64,000 nt of DNA from Takakia lepidozioides (taxonomy: Eukaryota; Streptophyta; Takakiopsida; Takakiales; Takakiaceae). Position 1 is the stretch's first letter. The number at the start of each line of letters is the position of its first letter. The position numbers were made by a program, and so were the translations under genes. Below the pieces are notes generated by a model that was given only the letters and a program-made list of their open reading frames with translations, was not told where the DNA came from and did no database searches. Shown piece by piece: positions 10,756 through 23,633 of this stretch. The stretch is from NCBI GenBank assembly GCA_030704615.1, contig CM060732.1, positions 21,824,001 to 21,888,000 on the forward strand, given 5' to 3'.

Positions 10756-11300
10756 GAAAGAAAGGAGAGCAATGCAGCGGCCAAATGGGGAGGGAGGCCA
10801 CTGGGCAGTGTTTTAAATCTGGCAAAAAATCGCCAGATTTCGACCTGGAAAATGGGTCGGCTACTTCTATTAAGGAATTATGGGAGTAAAAATCAGAAAA
10901 TTCGCCAGAAAGCGCCAATGGTTAAATATCAGGAGCCAGAATTGTCCTACGTGGACCTGTTGAAATGTGACGCCTATTATATAGCCACTTTTCTAATCCT
11001 CCCACCTCGTTATTCTCGCCACATGTGCACTGGGTAGAATTTACATGTAGCCTTTGAGGCGATAAGTGAAAAAAAAAAAACACTGCCACTCCGTGTTGGA
11101 GTGTGAGGCCATGTGTAGAGGAGAGCATAGAACTAAGATATGTGGGGCGATGGGCCTTCCTTCTAGAGTTTTCCACAGACGTAGGATGAGGTGGTGGGCC
11201 CCTCTTTCTGGAAGGCTCCACCACCTTAGTTTGGTGGGCTCTGCAAGTAGGGCCCTTAAAAAATTGTGAATTGGAACCTGAACCATCTTCAAATGAGTAG
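10745..11300 (+). repeat. Dispersed repeat family, copy 3, interrupted by a hAT MITE
   Basis: Aligns with copy 2 on both sides of the 10,806-11,085 insertion: GAAAGAAAGGAGAGCAATG and GGGGAGGGAGG on the left, TGTGAGGCCATGTGTAGAGG and the GGTGGGCTCTGCAAG and TTGGAACCTGAACCATC modules on the right. Confidence 0.6.
10806..11085. mobile_element. hAT-type MITE, 280 bp
   Basis: Begins CAGTGTTTT and ends AAAACACTG. Flanks are CCACTGGG (10798-10805) and CCACTCCG (11086-11093), 6 of 8 matching as a target duplication. The paralogous copy 2 of the host repeat has no such insert, giving an empty site. No coding capacity. Confidence 0.7.
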
Positions 11301-11514
11301 AAACAGTAAGATTTGGAGGACCCAAAATAAATAAGCCCCCCAAGTTTGGGTAAGGGTGGTCCAGGAATTAAAAAGCGGGGGGCTTATAGTAAGCTAAACA
11401 AGGATTTACATTCATAATCGTCATGTAAGGGGATAGGTAAAAAAGTAGGTAGGAAAGCAAAAGGTATTAAATTGGAGATGGTTCAGCCGCCAAATTTGGG
11501 TAAGGAGGTTTCTA

Positions 11515-11640
11515 GGGGTGACATGTGTCCCAGGGCCTTCTAGAAGAGTCCCACCCCTTGCAGGCTTCTAGAAGGAGGCGATATAGAGGAGAGGCCCCCT
11601 CTTACTACTTAGTGGGCTCTGCAGACGCGTGGTCCCCAAA
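11515..11640 (+). repeat. Dispersed repeat family, partial copy 4
   Basis: Contains GGCCTTCTAGAAGAGTCCCACC and TTAGTGGGCTCTGCAGACG modules followed by an A-run. Shorter and more diverged than copies 1-3. Confidence 0.45.
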
Positions 11641-14600
11641 AAAAACGCAAACAGCATTATATTTGCGTATAATGATGCACATTATGGCCAAAATATGAAA
11701 TACTCTAAATTATCATACAGAAGATACTAAACATGTAAGGTATCATTTATTTTTAAACAAAGGGGACATTACGGGGAACTATGCAACTATGCCTTCACGG
11801 CCTGAACAGTGGTTATTTTTTCCACCAAAACAATTCCTATGTTTTCTGCGGACTTTTATGTCCAACTGCTATAAAGTTAATTGAGGCCACATCTCTTTTA
11901 AGGGGAAAAAAAAAATGGGTGGGGGGCGCGCGTTGCATGGTGGGGGGGGGGGGGGGGGGGATTACTCAAATTAAAGGGCAGGGAAAAATAACCTAACGGT
12001 ATGAATTTTTTTAACAAAGTGCAAATGAGACAAAAGATGTATAAATGGAAACCTTGTTCTAGCTCAAAAACCCCTCCCCATTGCATGATATAGATCAACC
12101 TATACACACTGCCCTCTGACCCCTCTTCAGCAAGGTAGTGAAACTAGCTCCTCCAAGTCCTCTACCAAATCCGAATCCCAATATTGAAGTGGGCTTTGAT
12201 TTGAAGACCATGAGAAACCATAGTTTATGGATTGACAAGTATGCAGGAATGGCAAGTACACTAGAAACCTCCCTTGGCGGCCTTACCAAACCTTTGTCAA
12301 ATCTCCCCAACCCCCCTTTACCCACGGCCCCATGCTTTATGCAACGGCTGCAGGGTTGGAGCATGCATGCTCCCACTCAAACCTAGATTGTTCTCTTGAA
12401 TTGCATTGTTTTGTTTCTCCTTTCTAATCTCTCTCACTCACCTCTTCTTGTACTTTGCTGCCCGAGTTCTTTTGAGGCTTACATTGTTTGTGTTTTTTGT
12501 ACTTTCCATGGCATTGCAATTGTCTAAGTTGAAGCCTAAGTTGACACCTCTTCAGTTGACACTGTAAGTGCGTGGTACCAGGTATGTGCCCATTACCCCC
12601 GGGCTACAACTTGGTTGTCCAAGTGGACCACACTGTAGAGAAGTTGAGAGATTCTTAAAATTTATTAGAGTATCATATGGGTGTCACATGAATGGAGATA
12701 TATTAAATTTACCCAAAAGCTTGGGCGTGTTCCAAAGACTGACCCATGAAAATGGAGCCGACTTTCAAAAATGACACAAAAACCCAAAGCAGTTTAAAAT
12801 TGAAGGAGGGGGGGGCGGAAATAAAAAATTGTGAACATGTGAATCCTGGGGTGCATAAGAAATCGCCAAAGCCAAAGATTTCCCCCATGAAAGATCTGCA
12901 TCCGACCTGATTGTATCGACATTGACTTTGTTGAGAGGGGTCTTATATAGAAAATAAAAAACGTATTGAGCAAACTCAAAGAATGTAGGGGGACAAATGA
13001 GCTCCAATACACGCGGGGCGTTGCCCCACATTGTCCAACACAATGGCCCCATTGTCAATGCCTTGTCCCTTCAAAGGCAACATACATCGCCATATACAAC
13101 AAGGATACCTCATTACGACTTAGCTATCGAAAAATTCGTGGGCGTTGGGTTTGAATGTTGTAGCTACATTGGAGGGTCTAGAAAGACCAGATTTTGGAAC
13201 AAATTCTTTGGTCAATCATTTGCATTGGAAGGGAGTGGAGAAGAGTACCGTAGAGGCCGCTCTATCTTGACGGACCCCTGCCGGAATCATTAAATACATG
13301 CAGGTCGCCAGGTTTGGCAAGCTTAATGACGATATTAATTTTTTCATCTAAGCTTCATCCAAATTTTCTGGAATTCGGCAACCCTAGGTACTTTTCATTA
13401 AATTTCATTAATAAGTAATTAGTAGTTAGTAAGTAGCACTAGCATTCACTATTGTAATGTTTTTGCATTTGGCAATTGCCACCTTTTTTTCCCAGAGTTC
13501 ACTTTTTTAAATGAAAATTATTCCCCTCTTTCATCTACTCCAAAGGCAAAATTTTAAAATATTCATCATCTTTTAAAATGAATTAATTAAAGTTGGAATA
13601 GAGCGACCTCTATGGTAATATACCACACAATCAAAAGATGGATTCTAGATTTTTATCTTTATCTATTTTTTGAATGAAAAAGAACCGGCTGCTGCTCACG
13701 AATCAGGCCCCTCAATTACAGTGAGAGGAGAAAATAACCTTGCAATGGATGAGGGTTATCGAAAAGGAACATGAGACAATTCCACACCCCATAAGGTAGC
13801 AGGAGTTGAACCCAGTACCACTTGGGTGGCACTTAGTGCATATGGACCAATTGATCAACACGATTATGGATTTATTGCTGATTTGTTTTTTTTTTAATTT
13901 TTTTAATTTAAGAAAAAAAAGGAAACACCTGGGAGTGACAGCTCACAAAATTGCCGACTTAATATAAAATACGTGTAAAATCAGAACAAAGGTTTCAAAG
14001 ATTAAAAATTAAAATTATATTTGTCAATTTTTAAACCATTAAATTTCAAATAATAAATATTTATATCAATAATGATATATATAATTATTTTGGATATTTT
14101 TACTCTTAAAAAATAGTTTTTACTAGAAGTCAGCATAATTAAGAGCCACTTAGGGGAAAATATGCCTCTCATTTTAGATTAATAGCGTCTTAAATGCACG
14201 CATTTGAGATAGGAGGATAGGAGGAAAGGTAGAATCCAGGTCCAATGCTGCCTTATCCCATGGTAGACCCACCTTATCTAGGGTCTGTCACCTTATCCCC
14301 GCCGGAGATCCAACTTTAGGCTGCAAGATTTGTCGTGGACTTGGTATTTATTGGGAGCTTTTCAATTCTAAATAATAATAATAATAATTATTATTATTTT
14401 TAAGAACATGGGATAGAGGCCCTAGAGAACTTTATAGATATGGACATAACGTCCGAGAATCACAAAGAAGGAAAAATAACCTCTTGATGAGTGTCATAGA
14501 GGCTGCTAAGAGAAGGCACTGCTTTGTGACCAAAATGAGAGGAGGAGCAAAAGCTCCAGGGAAAGAGTAGATGTCAGGACATAAGGAGATGAAGCCATAA

Positions 14601-14936
14601 AAAACCAAACAAAGCAGGAGGGTGTAAGTCTAACCCCCATGAAACATCCGCCAAGCAAAGAGGACCGCTACCAAGATCCAGACCAGAGATCAGCCATTCG
14701 AGCAGAGATCAACTAATGCTACCAAAAGAGAGCTGGGCCTTAGCCTTTTTTTTTCCTAAAAGATCTACGGTGGCGCCAATTAACATCGGCCTCATCACCC
14801 CCCATAGGGGAGCGCTTGGAACTAAGGGAGGTACCTGCCTGAAGGGATGTTGTCACACGAGGTAACCCTTGAGTCTAATTCCCTGGTGCAGATCCGATCT
14901 CCCTTTCCCCATGATCGATCAAAGCCAGCGAGCAAT
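11641..14936. other. Long AT-rich noncoding stretch
   Basis: Holds homopolymer tracts (G-run near 11,943-11,960), an AT-rich core at 13,850-14,400 and ATT/AAT microsatellites near 14,370. No recognisable protein domain. A possible Pol III box B on the - strand lies near 13,810. Confidence 0.5.
13785..13862 (-). mobile_element. Possible tRNA-like SINE head
   Basis: Leftward GATCAATTGGTCCA (box A-like) and GGGTTCAACTCC (box B) at tRNA-like spacing. No second copy was found to confirm. Confidence 0.3.
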
Positions 14937-17800
14937 TCAAGTCTCCTCCTCTGCCGCAGCTAATCCCAACACCCGCCAAGCCTTGCGAGCTCCAGACAGT
15001 AAGTCTGAGTGAGTCTCATACAATATAGCCCAAAATACAAATTGGCTTGCCCGAAAACAAGAGTGCACAACGAGCCTTCCATATGTTCCACAAGGTGTGC
15101 GTCCTAAGGGTAGCCCAGACAAGGCATGAAGACCACAAAGATCTTCCAGCAAAGTTCAGAAGCACAACAGTAAGAAGTCCAATGGCAGAGGTTTCCAAAA
15201 AACATAGAACGACATAACCTTAAACCAGGTATGTCAGCTAGCCATTGGATAGAAAAAAAAGCAATGCTCAATAGATTCAGAAGCTTAAAGGGGACAAGAG
15301 TTGCAAAAAAGAGCTGTGTTCTGAAATCAGGTACGGATTGGTAAAATCATGCTCACCAACTTCCAAAGGAAACCATAAATTTTGGAAGCCCCATCATTCC
15401 TCCAAACATCCTTCCAAACAGCTTTCCACAAGACAAGACAGTCAGCCAGATGAGACCATTTATTTGTCCATTTGAGGTCCAAAGAGGTCACGTGGGGTTC
15501 AGCAGGGAGTAACCCAGCTTTAGAGATTAAGCAAAAAAAAAAAAGTGTTTCATGTCCCGCCAGATCCACTCTCCTGAGTCAAACTGGAGCAGGGGGTAGT
15601 CAAGAAACAGAGAAACTTAGGATTTGTGTGGCAACCATTGTCAGCGGAGGGGTTAACAACCTCGGTCATCATGCAAAAGACCCTTATAGCGAAGATGGAG
15701 TCCTCTAGGAAGAAAGAAAGCTTCGGAGAGTGCAAGAAACTAGAGCTGAAAACATTGAATTTCCAACCATGAAGTGAAGGTCCTGAGCAGTACAGCGCAA
15801 AGAAAGTGAACTTGGAGCCCCCAACTTCCAGCCAAGCCAGACAGGAAGACACTTTCTATTAGTAGGGAACAAGGTCAATGAAATCTAGGAATCAGGATGT
15901 CACCAGTGATAGACTCCCACCCCGCCCTTACTCTCCTAACTGAGAGTGCAATAGCTACCATAGAAGGGGGAAGAAGGGAGCCATTCTCCCACAGAAGCAT
16001 GAAATTGGAAACCCCCCCCCCCCCCCCCCCCCCCAGCTTCCCAATGCGTCCATCTTGGGGAGCACTTAACCAACAACTCGGAGTCCCGATTAAAATTACC
16101 AAACAAAGGCTGTTTGAGAGCCTCTTCCGGAGAGCTCGGAGATTTTTGGGAAAGAAGATCATGGACAGAGAACTGAGAATGCCGAATAGAACGCCAGGCC
16201 TCTCAATTAGAGGTCATTACCAAATTAGAAGGACCACCCGGACAATCCATCTGAGAGATGGGGGCCAAACCGAGATAGGCGACGAGCTTGAAGGATATGA
16301 TGTCTTACTATCAAGCTCCAAGGGGAAGTGAAATGCAAAAAAATCATAGGAACCCATTTCGCAAGAACAGCACAGATCTGTGCTTGAGGATTAATAATGC
16401 CCAAATTCCCATTACATTTCTTCTGAGTTAGCTGCTTCCAGCTCACAAGAGCTCTACGAGTTTGCCCAGTCGAGGAGGCGCCCTAGATAAAGTTTCTAAC
16501 AAGAGCCTTCACTCCCTTGATAGTTGTGGCGCCCGGAGACTAGACCAAGGAGAAGAACCAGCACGAGGCCAGAAGCACTTGATTCACAAGAAAGGCTTTA
16601 CCCGCAATAGACAAGTGAATACAAGAGCTCCAGTAAGTGAGCTTTCTTTTGAGATTAGTCAAGACAACGTCAGCTCTTTGCGAATCAGTAAGTTCGTGTC
16701 CCATCAAGTGGCCCACTTGAGAAGACATGTGACTGTCCATCTTGCAGCCAGGAAAACCTAGGTTGTCACCTCAGGACTGGCAGTGTGCGACACTAGCAGG
16801 GTCTTTGAGTTTCGATTTTATTCCCTTCAACTTTTTTCAGTTGATACTAAGCCCAGAAGCGCCAGAGAAGGAAGAGAGGGCAGCCAGAGTCCTCTCCACA
16901 TTAGAGGAAGAACTATTGTCTATAAAGAGAGCAATGTCATCAATATAAAGTGAAGACTTAATGTTCATTTAATGTTGTAGTCAGAAATTGAGGGGTGTTG
17001 TACTTTAAGGCCAACAATGTTTGAATTTTGGTTGAGGAGGTGGCTAAGACCATCAACTGTGATCAGAACTAAGAAGGGACACTGGACAACTTTGTCGAAC
17101 CGAACAAAAGAGAGGGAAGGAGCTAGAGATAGCCCCGTTTATAATTACTTTACTGGTTGCCGAATGAAGAAGAATACGGATCTAGGAAAGGAAGTTGCCC
17201 TTAATGCCACACCTTTGAATCGCTCCTTGAGGAGGTACTCCCACTCAATGTTATCAAAAGCTTTCTCGAAATCAAGCATCGGAAGAGCCAAAGGCTGATT
17301 CATATCAAATTAGGCAGAATGCAAGGTCTCGTTAGCAAGAGACATTTTATCCAATATTATCATCTTGTCCTTAAGGAAACCAGTTTGTTCAGGACTCATA
17401 AGCTTGAAGAGTAGCTGTTGGAGTCTGGAGGCCAATGCCTTTTGCAATAACCTTGTACACAGAGTTGAGGAGGGTAATAGGCCTAAAATTGGCAATGGAA
17501 TCCTTGTCTCTTTTTCTGTGTATGAGGGTAACAAGCCCTTGAGAGAGCTGAGAAGGCATAATGCCTTTAGAGAGCACATCATCAGTGAGGGCCACGAAAT
17601 TGTCTCCACATTCCATCCAAATGGTCTTAAATGAATTCCATGGGTAAACCATCTAGGCCAGGAGACTTAAACGCAACCAGTTTAGCCAAAGCATCCTCTT
17701 GCTCCATGGAGGCGAAGGGAGCAGACACTCTCAAGATCATCAGATGAAACCCTATCTTGAAAGGCACCGAGAACTTCTTGCCTTGGGGTTCTTATTTAAC
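14930..17800 (-). pseudogene. LINE ORF2 remnant: reverse transcriptase and zf-RVT region
   Basis: Reads leftward through many frame changes. From the N-terminal side: FKSPGLDGLPMEF (about 17,660), LVTLIHRKRDKDSIANFRPI and LLNSVYKVIAK (17,540-17,450), SPEQTGFLKDKMI (17,370), LDFEKAFDNIEWEYLL (about 17,280-17,230, RT motif A), YIDDIALFI (about 16,955-16,920, RT motif C with the catalytic Asp pair), YWSSCIHLSIAGKAFLVNQV (about 16,630), WKQLTQKKCNGNLGI, then the zinc-finger RVT region DGASKIYGFLWKLV (about 15,390) and LWNIWKARCALLFSG. This order is that of plant L1-type ORF2. Multiple stops and shifts make it dead. A C20+ tract interrupts it at about 16,011-16,034. Its relation to the LINE at 1-1476 is not established. 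Confidence 0.85.
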
Positions 17801-18365
17801 TTCAGTGTGAGAAATCGTACTTTCCATGGATAACTTTATCAAGATTGCACCTTACTACCAGGCTATGGCTACTTACTTACCAACATAAGTTTATATATAT
17901 ATAGTTCACTTAGGAAAGGGAGTGAACAATGGACACCCTTGAATTTTTATATATTTTTTTTACTTCTTTTTTGAAGTCTTGCAGTTGAAGGTTTTGTGAC
18001 AAAAAAAAAATTTAATTGTTTTTGGGGTTTCCAAGGAAACACCAGCTCCAGCAACTGGGCTTGAGGGGGAAAATAAACCCCTTTCCTAAGCCACGGAGGC
18101 ATTAAAGGGGCAGTGCCCCATCCCTACGGCAGAGGATCAAATGACAGTGGTTTGAACCCCAAAGACACTCTGCCAATACAGAGTGGCTTACCACCTCGCA
18201 AATTTGATGGTTTTGAATACAAACAGTTTGATGGTTTTGAATGCAAATAGTTAATGGAAGAATTTATCTGAAAATGGCTGAATTTTTTTTTTAATTTTTT
18301 TAATACTGGCTGAACTCTTTCCAGACTTAGGAGAGAAACTCAAACGCATAGCCTAAATATTCAAG
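17801..18365. other. Unassigned sequence
   Basis: Contains a TA microsatellite near 17,893 and a weak Pol III box B-like GGTTTGAACCCC near 18,150. No coding signal. Confidence 0.35.
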
Positions 18366-18530
18366 CCCATCAGTAATGGGCACATACCACCTCGGAAGTG
18401 GTTGTGGGTTCAATCCACCCTTGGTGTCACAGAGGTGTCCACCTTCCTAGAGGAAGGCAATAAACCTTCCAGGTGAAGAGACACCATAATTTACGCTTCC
18501 TTGTGGGGGCGTCAAATATTAATATTAAAT
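18366..18530 (+). mobile_element. tRNA-derived SINE, second copy
   Basis: Same family as 9935-10072: GGGCACATACCACCTCGGAAG, GTGGGTTCAATCC (box B), ACCATAATTTACGC, and a terminal GGGGGCGTCAAATATTAATA tail. It has a middle segment missing from the other copy, including a CCTTCCTAGAGGAAGG hairpin. Confidence 0.7.
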
Positions 18531-20764
18531 AGTATTTCGAGAATTATTACACGAAAACAGGGACAGTCTTATGTTTGACTGGGCGGTCTAACCCACAGCC
18601 ATAGCCTACTGCATGCTCAAGTTTCTGGCAGCTTTCTTAGAGGAAAGTGTTGTCTTTGCGATGACCTTCCCCTGAAACTGACAAGCATGCTTCCACACTC
18701 CGAGGACCACACCTCTAATTCACTGCCGTGTGAGTTCATCCAGAAACAGAGAGGAAACAGAGTCCATCAATTGACTCGAATTTGCATAGAGTCGGTACGT
18801 AATGTCAAATTCCAAAAGCGCCAGTGATCCGAGGCGAGTCGAACATCAGGATCAATGGAATGTGACCAGAGAGCCTTGGGCTGCAACGGCAGGGTCGAAA
18901 GTGAGTCTATGAACGGAAAAGGTTGTGCTCTATGTAACTTATCTACATATTCATGAGAATAAGGTGGACAAGCATTGTTCAAAATTATAACCCGATTGCT
19001 CAGTGCAACGTTGATCACAGAAGATAGGAACGCAGATCAGAGCTTAAGCGCACGGTCTCACTTGACTGAACGCTTTACTATCCCAGCGCTGCCGTCTACA
19101 CGTGCTCAGTTGGAGCATAGAGATGCACCGGAATCCAGAGCTTGATGAGAGCCTAGTGCATCTGGATCACTGGAGGAGTGAATAGAGCTCTCAGACTTAA
19201 AACCCTTGTGAGTACTGAATGTTGCCGGGCTGGTTTTCCGATCCAGCCGGTTTCGCGCCCAAGGGCCGGCCTCAACAGATCTAGACATCTGCACAAGGTT
19301 CCCCTATTTTAAATGGACCTTGTACTATACATGCGGTCGCATTTGAACCGAAGCACATGTAGGATTTGATCTGGAGGCACATTGGGCGGGGGGGGGGGAG
19401 AGGCAGAGATGATAGATACAGATCGACAGGATTATCCGATTACGAGAGGAGATGAGAAAGAGAAGCTGGGAAATGAACCTGACCGCCTTGTCAACGCGAA
19501 ACGGCGGGATCAGCCGGACTATTGGAGCTTGCTGTAGCGGCTACTCATGTAAAAAATATGGTTCAGACTGAGTCGTATTCACATGAGATAGACGTTCTTA
19601 GCTTAGTCTTCCAGCTGATTAGGCTAGTCATTCGAGAGAGGAAACTGCACAAAATTCAATGGAGTGGAGAACATATTGTTGGAGGCTTCAACACAATCTT
19701 ATATGGAGCAATCCGAGATGTCGGCCATCAGACGATTGTACAAAATTATTCCAGACTAAGTACAGCGACCAGCACTTAAGCTGGATCTCTAACTATACTC
19801 TTGAAAGTAGCTTCGTCTTCAGCTCATTGGGATCAAACGTACCCTTCCACCCTCGTTGACTGGTTCCTTGACTGACCCTAGTAGCTCCATGCAGTCCTCT
19901 AATTCCATGTGGTTGATCAGTACATGAGCATCATCCTCCACAACAGCAGGAACTTCTCTGCACATTAAACGGACAACAGAACGATAGACACGTGACTCAA
20001 ACGTTTTTGTTCATCTCCATACGATCGTTGACCGGCAAGAAGAGATCAGACACGACATTGAGACTAGTATAGTAGTCAACTTTGAACAACAGTGGTCATG
20101 TAGACCTGCGTCCCTGTGACGAGTTTAGGGCTTTGATTTTTATTGGCTCCTCCTATAGAGGGGAGACCACGCAAAGGTGTCAAACAGATTGAAGATCCTG
20201 TTGTACCTTCTCCAGGTAACACCTCATATTGTAGAATAGGTTCCTCAGTTAACACCTAAATTGAAGGTACAACCGTCTTGTTCCTATGTTTGCATGTTCC
20301 CAGTTCCCATTGTTAACTACCTCCCTGTGGGCAGATGCACTCTCCCCTTGGCAGCGATTCTTGAAACTCTTACTGTGTGAGTCATGCGTGGCTGCCGATT
20401 GTATGCAATTCAGCGCTGTCCATTTCTACTTTGCTGATGTCTGCTGCATTTGCCCCTCGTCCAGTTAGGACTTCAATCTCCTAATGTGAACAACATACAA
20501 CACTTGCATTGATGCAAAAGAGATTAGTCTGCAAGCAAGACATAATTTCCCCTCTAAGTAACCAATCAAATACCTGAGAAAGCTGGCAATGATGCCATTT
20601 TGAACTGAAGCATAAAACACAAAATCCCCCTTCCCTGTGATTCTACCATTTATGGTTCGGAGATTCCACCAAAAACACAACTTTGCATAGAACTGCCTTG
20701 CCTCGTCAGTTCATTCGCCTTGGAAACTCTCAGGTCAGTTTATACGTATATTTTTTTCACTCAA
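18531..20764. other. Unassigned sequence
   Basis: A leftward 83-codon frame at 19,018-18,767 (with PLQPKALWSHSIDPDVRLA) looks protein-like but I do not recognise it. Nothing else supportable. Confidence 0.35.
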
Positions 20765-20905
20765 ATGTGGAGCCGGTATGCAAACATGCCCACCACCCGC
20801 TCTTTCTTTGCTTGTGGAGCTATTGGGAACACGGTTATAGTTGCCGGGGGTCACGACAATGACAAAAACGCTCTGTCCCCTACAGAGATTCTGAAGAGTT
20901 CATAA
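20765..20905 (+). pseudogene. F-box/kelch-repeat protein fragment
   Basis: MWSRYANMPTTRSFFACGAI then VIVAGGHDNDKNAL matches one kelch blade of plant F-box/kelch proteins (W..M...RSFFACG..G..VAGGHD..KNAL), substrate adaptors of SCF ubiquitin ligases. Similarity is lost soon after and a stop follows. No F-box is seen upstream. This is a single-blade remnant. Confidence 0.6.
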
Positions 20906-21835
20906 TTTTCCAGCGGGAGCGTAACCTGTCAAAAGGGTGCCTGCGTTAGCCATGCTCTTGGAGTTTCTAGCATGAAGGTCAACCATGGAGCATGGAACAG
21001 TGCTGGCAAGAGTCCTTTAAAGATCTTTCACCGCTGGGACAACCGCAATGGCCAGGTGGGGCTTTTGTTGGGTGATGGAGTTATTTTGTTATGCGAAAGT
21101 GTTTATTTCAATCACTATCAGAGGTTATGGTTTCTAAGCAGGCCATGGAAATGTATTGCCCAAGGTTTTCCTGGTGTTTAGAAGGTAATTGGAAGCCTGG
21201 ATGCTTTATTGAAATTATTGCTGCTCAACTGCACCCCAGTGGATTTGCACAGGCCAATCCAAGATTACTGGAGTACAGACACCAGCAGTGTGGATTAAGT
21301 GTCCTACAGATTGAGGGTTGGTTGAATCCTCCTCGAATGAAAGAAAAGCTAGCTGCTTCCATGACACAAGGTCAAGTAGAACACGGTGAGGCCATCTTCT
21401 TTTTCAAAACTTTAGGCTTGGTTTTTCCCTCTTGTCAGATTCATCCCTACTTTTCAGATGTCTAGTTCTGGAAGTCAGCTCATCCAGTGAATTCATGTTG
21501 GTTCTGAGTGTTTTTGCACGTTTCCAATGGGGTTGCAGGCATATATCTGCAAATTGGAAACAGAGAATAAGCTTTGGACGTTAATTCAAACCCCAGTCAA
21601 TGGTGGGACAAACAAGGCAAAAAGGTGCATGCCAGTTATTTTACAGCAAATGTAGATAAGAAGATGAATTAATGGCCATCATCCCTCTCTCCCAACATAT
21701 TTTTGAAGTCTTGTCAGCAATTGAGCATAGGACTATAGTGTGTACCAAGGTAGGGGTGTGTGGTAAATAGATTTTAGGTTGTCAGTGTCAGGTGCTGAGG
21801 ATCTACACAGTTATTGTTGTTGTTGAAGCAGGAAT
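20906..21835. other. Unassigned sequence after the kelch fragment
   Basis: Frames at 20,972-21,181 and 21,091-21,465 look protein-like in composition but I recognise no family. Confidence 0.35.
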
Positions 21836-22890
21836 AGAAGACATGCATGGGGTGTGGCTCCAGATCCACTCGAGAGGGCTACATTTCAAGCACAAGAGTA
21901 CCAATGAGGCATTGTGGATTAATAACTACAAGAAACCTGCACAGGCAAATGGTCAAGTTGGAAGCAGCAGCAGCAGTACAGTCCATAAAATCAACCACTG
22001 CCACCATGCCACCCATTTCAAAAGAGGACCAAGAACAGAAGTCCACAAGATCTTTTCTAAGAATTGTGGACTGGTGAGGACACTATGTGAAGCAAGAGAA
22101 GTGAAAGAGGCTCTGCTCATTTTGAATGAAGGAGACATTTCAGCAGATTCAGATACTTACGCCTGTCTCTTGATCAATAAATGCATCAAGACAAAAGGCA
22201 TGGCAGAGAAAACAGGTGCACTCCCACATTATCCAAACTGGATTGAAACCTAACGTGTTTCTACACAACACCCTGATCAACATGTACATCAAATGCAGAG
22301 ACATCATGGATGCACATCAGATGTTTGACAAAATCCCTAAATGAGGTTTGATCCCGTATAATATACTGATTGCAGGGTTGTGGTGGGAATGCCTTGAGAG
22401 ACTGATGAGCAAATGATGCAGGAAGGGATGATGCCCAACCAGGTCACATTTGTATTATCAAGGCGTGCGCCTGCGTGGCAGCCCTGGAAAAGGGCAAACA
22501 TGTCCATGCTGACATTGCGAAAGCTCGGATTGTACCAAACATGATCCTAGCTACTACGCTCGTAGACATGTCTGCCAAATGTGGGAGCATAGAGGATGCG
22601 AATAAGGGAGTGATTGCCCCCAAGCGAGATGTCATGTGATGGAGTGCAACGGCAACCCTGGAAAATGGCAGAAAAAATCATGAGCACTGACATCCAAAAA
22701 GCTGGAATTGTACCAAATATGATTCTGAGTACCACCCTTGTGGACATGTACACCAAATGTGGGAGCATCAAGGATGCAAAGGAAATGTGTAACAGCATAG
22801 ATAACCGCAATGTGGTGTCATGGGGTGCAATGGTCACAACATATGCAGAGCATCGACCTGTGGAATGGTTCTTGTTGAAGCATGAATAGA
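21836..22890 (+). pseudogene. PPR (PLS-type) gene remnant, copy A
   Basis: Starts with a family-specific leader (WLQIHSRGLHFKHKS..., then WINNYKKPAQANGQV). A linker ending ADSDTYACLL leads into PPR repeats: HNTLINMYIKC....DAHQMFDKIP (22,270-22,340), MMPNQVTFVLS (22,430-22,460) and LVDMYTKCGSIKDAKEMCN (22,737-22,790). PPR proteins bind organellar RNA and guide editing, splicing or stabilisation. Frameshifts near 22,230, 22,340, 22,460 and beyond break the frame, so this is a pseudogene. The leader recurs at 22,905, 33,690 and 34,235. Confidence 0.75.
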
Positions 22891-23486
22891 AGACAGGTAA
22901 GGAGTGTGGCTCCTGATCCATTCGAGAGGGCTACATTTGAAGTACAAGAGTACCAATGAGGCATTGTGGATTAATAGCTACAAGAAACCTGCACAGGCAA
23001 ATGGTCAAGTTGGAAGCAGCAGCAGCAGTACAGTCCATAAAATCAACCACTGCCACCATGCCACCCATTTCAAAAGAGGGCCAAGAACAGAAGTCCACAA
23101 GATCTTTTCTAAGATTTGTGGACTAGTGAGGACACTATGTGAAGCAAGACAACTGAAAGAGGCTCTGCTCGTTTTGAATGAAGGAGGCATTTCAGCAGAT
23201 TCAGATACTTACGCCTGTCTACATGTACAGTGTTCATTGTTTTGCATGTTTCTTCTTGCAAGCACTTATGATCAAGGCCAGTTTCGGGTCAATTTGGGGA
23301 AGGAAAAGAGATTGATGGCAGGTTGGACAGGAGGCTTTCCATGGATGGAGTACTGTTTTCCCTGTATATTGTTGCTTTATCCACGTACCCTTGAATCATT
23401 TGCACTCGACCTACCGGCAGGGACTCAGACCATTTGCTTGCAAATAGGTTAACATAGGAGGGCGTTTGATGTTCACAGAAAGCGAT

Positions 23487-23633
23487 CATTCACATGGAAC
23501 TTTGACGGGGGTTCTGATTGGCGATCCCAATTTGGGCTTCGTTACCCATGCTCAGAAGCTATGGGCCATTTGTAATGCTCTTGGAAACATTGCTTTTGCA
23601 TATTCCTTTTCAATGATTCTCATTGAGATTCAG
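23487..23633 (+). pseudogene. Amino acid permease (AAP-type) exon fragment
   Basis: SHGTLTGVLIG, then AQKLWAICNALGNIAFAYSF and SMILIEIQ match the conserved central region of plant AAP transporters (proton-coupled amino acid import; TLTG...Q K.W...ALG.IAFAY....LIEIQ). Homology ends exactly at IEIQ, a usual exon boundary in this family, followed by GCACGT where a GTACGT-like donor would be. It is embedded within PPR copy B, so it was captured or inserted. Confidence 0.7.

Noticed and set aside
16011-16034. C-tract as a regulatory or G-quadruplex element
   Set aside because: Simple homopolymer inside a dead LINE; similar runs occur at 11,943 and 60,612 without shared context.
18767-19018. 83-codon leftward frame as a gene
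   Set aside because: Protein-like wording but no family recognised and no supporting signals; mentioned only in the spacer note.
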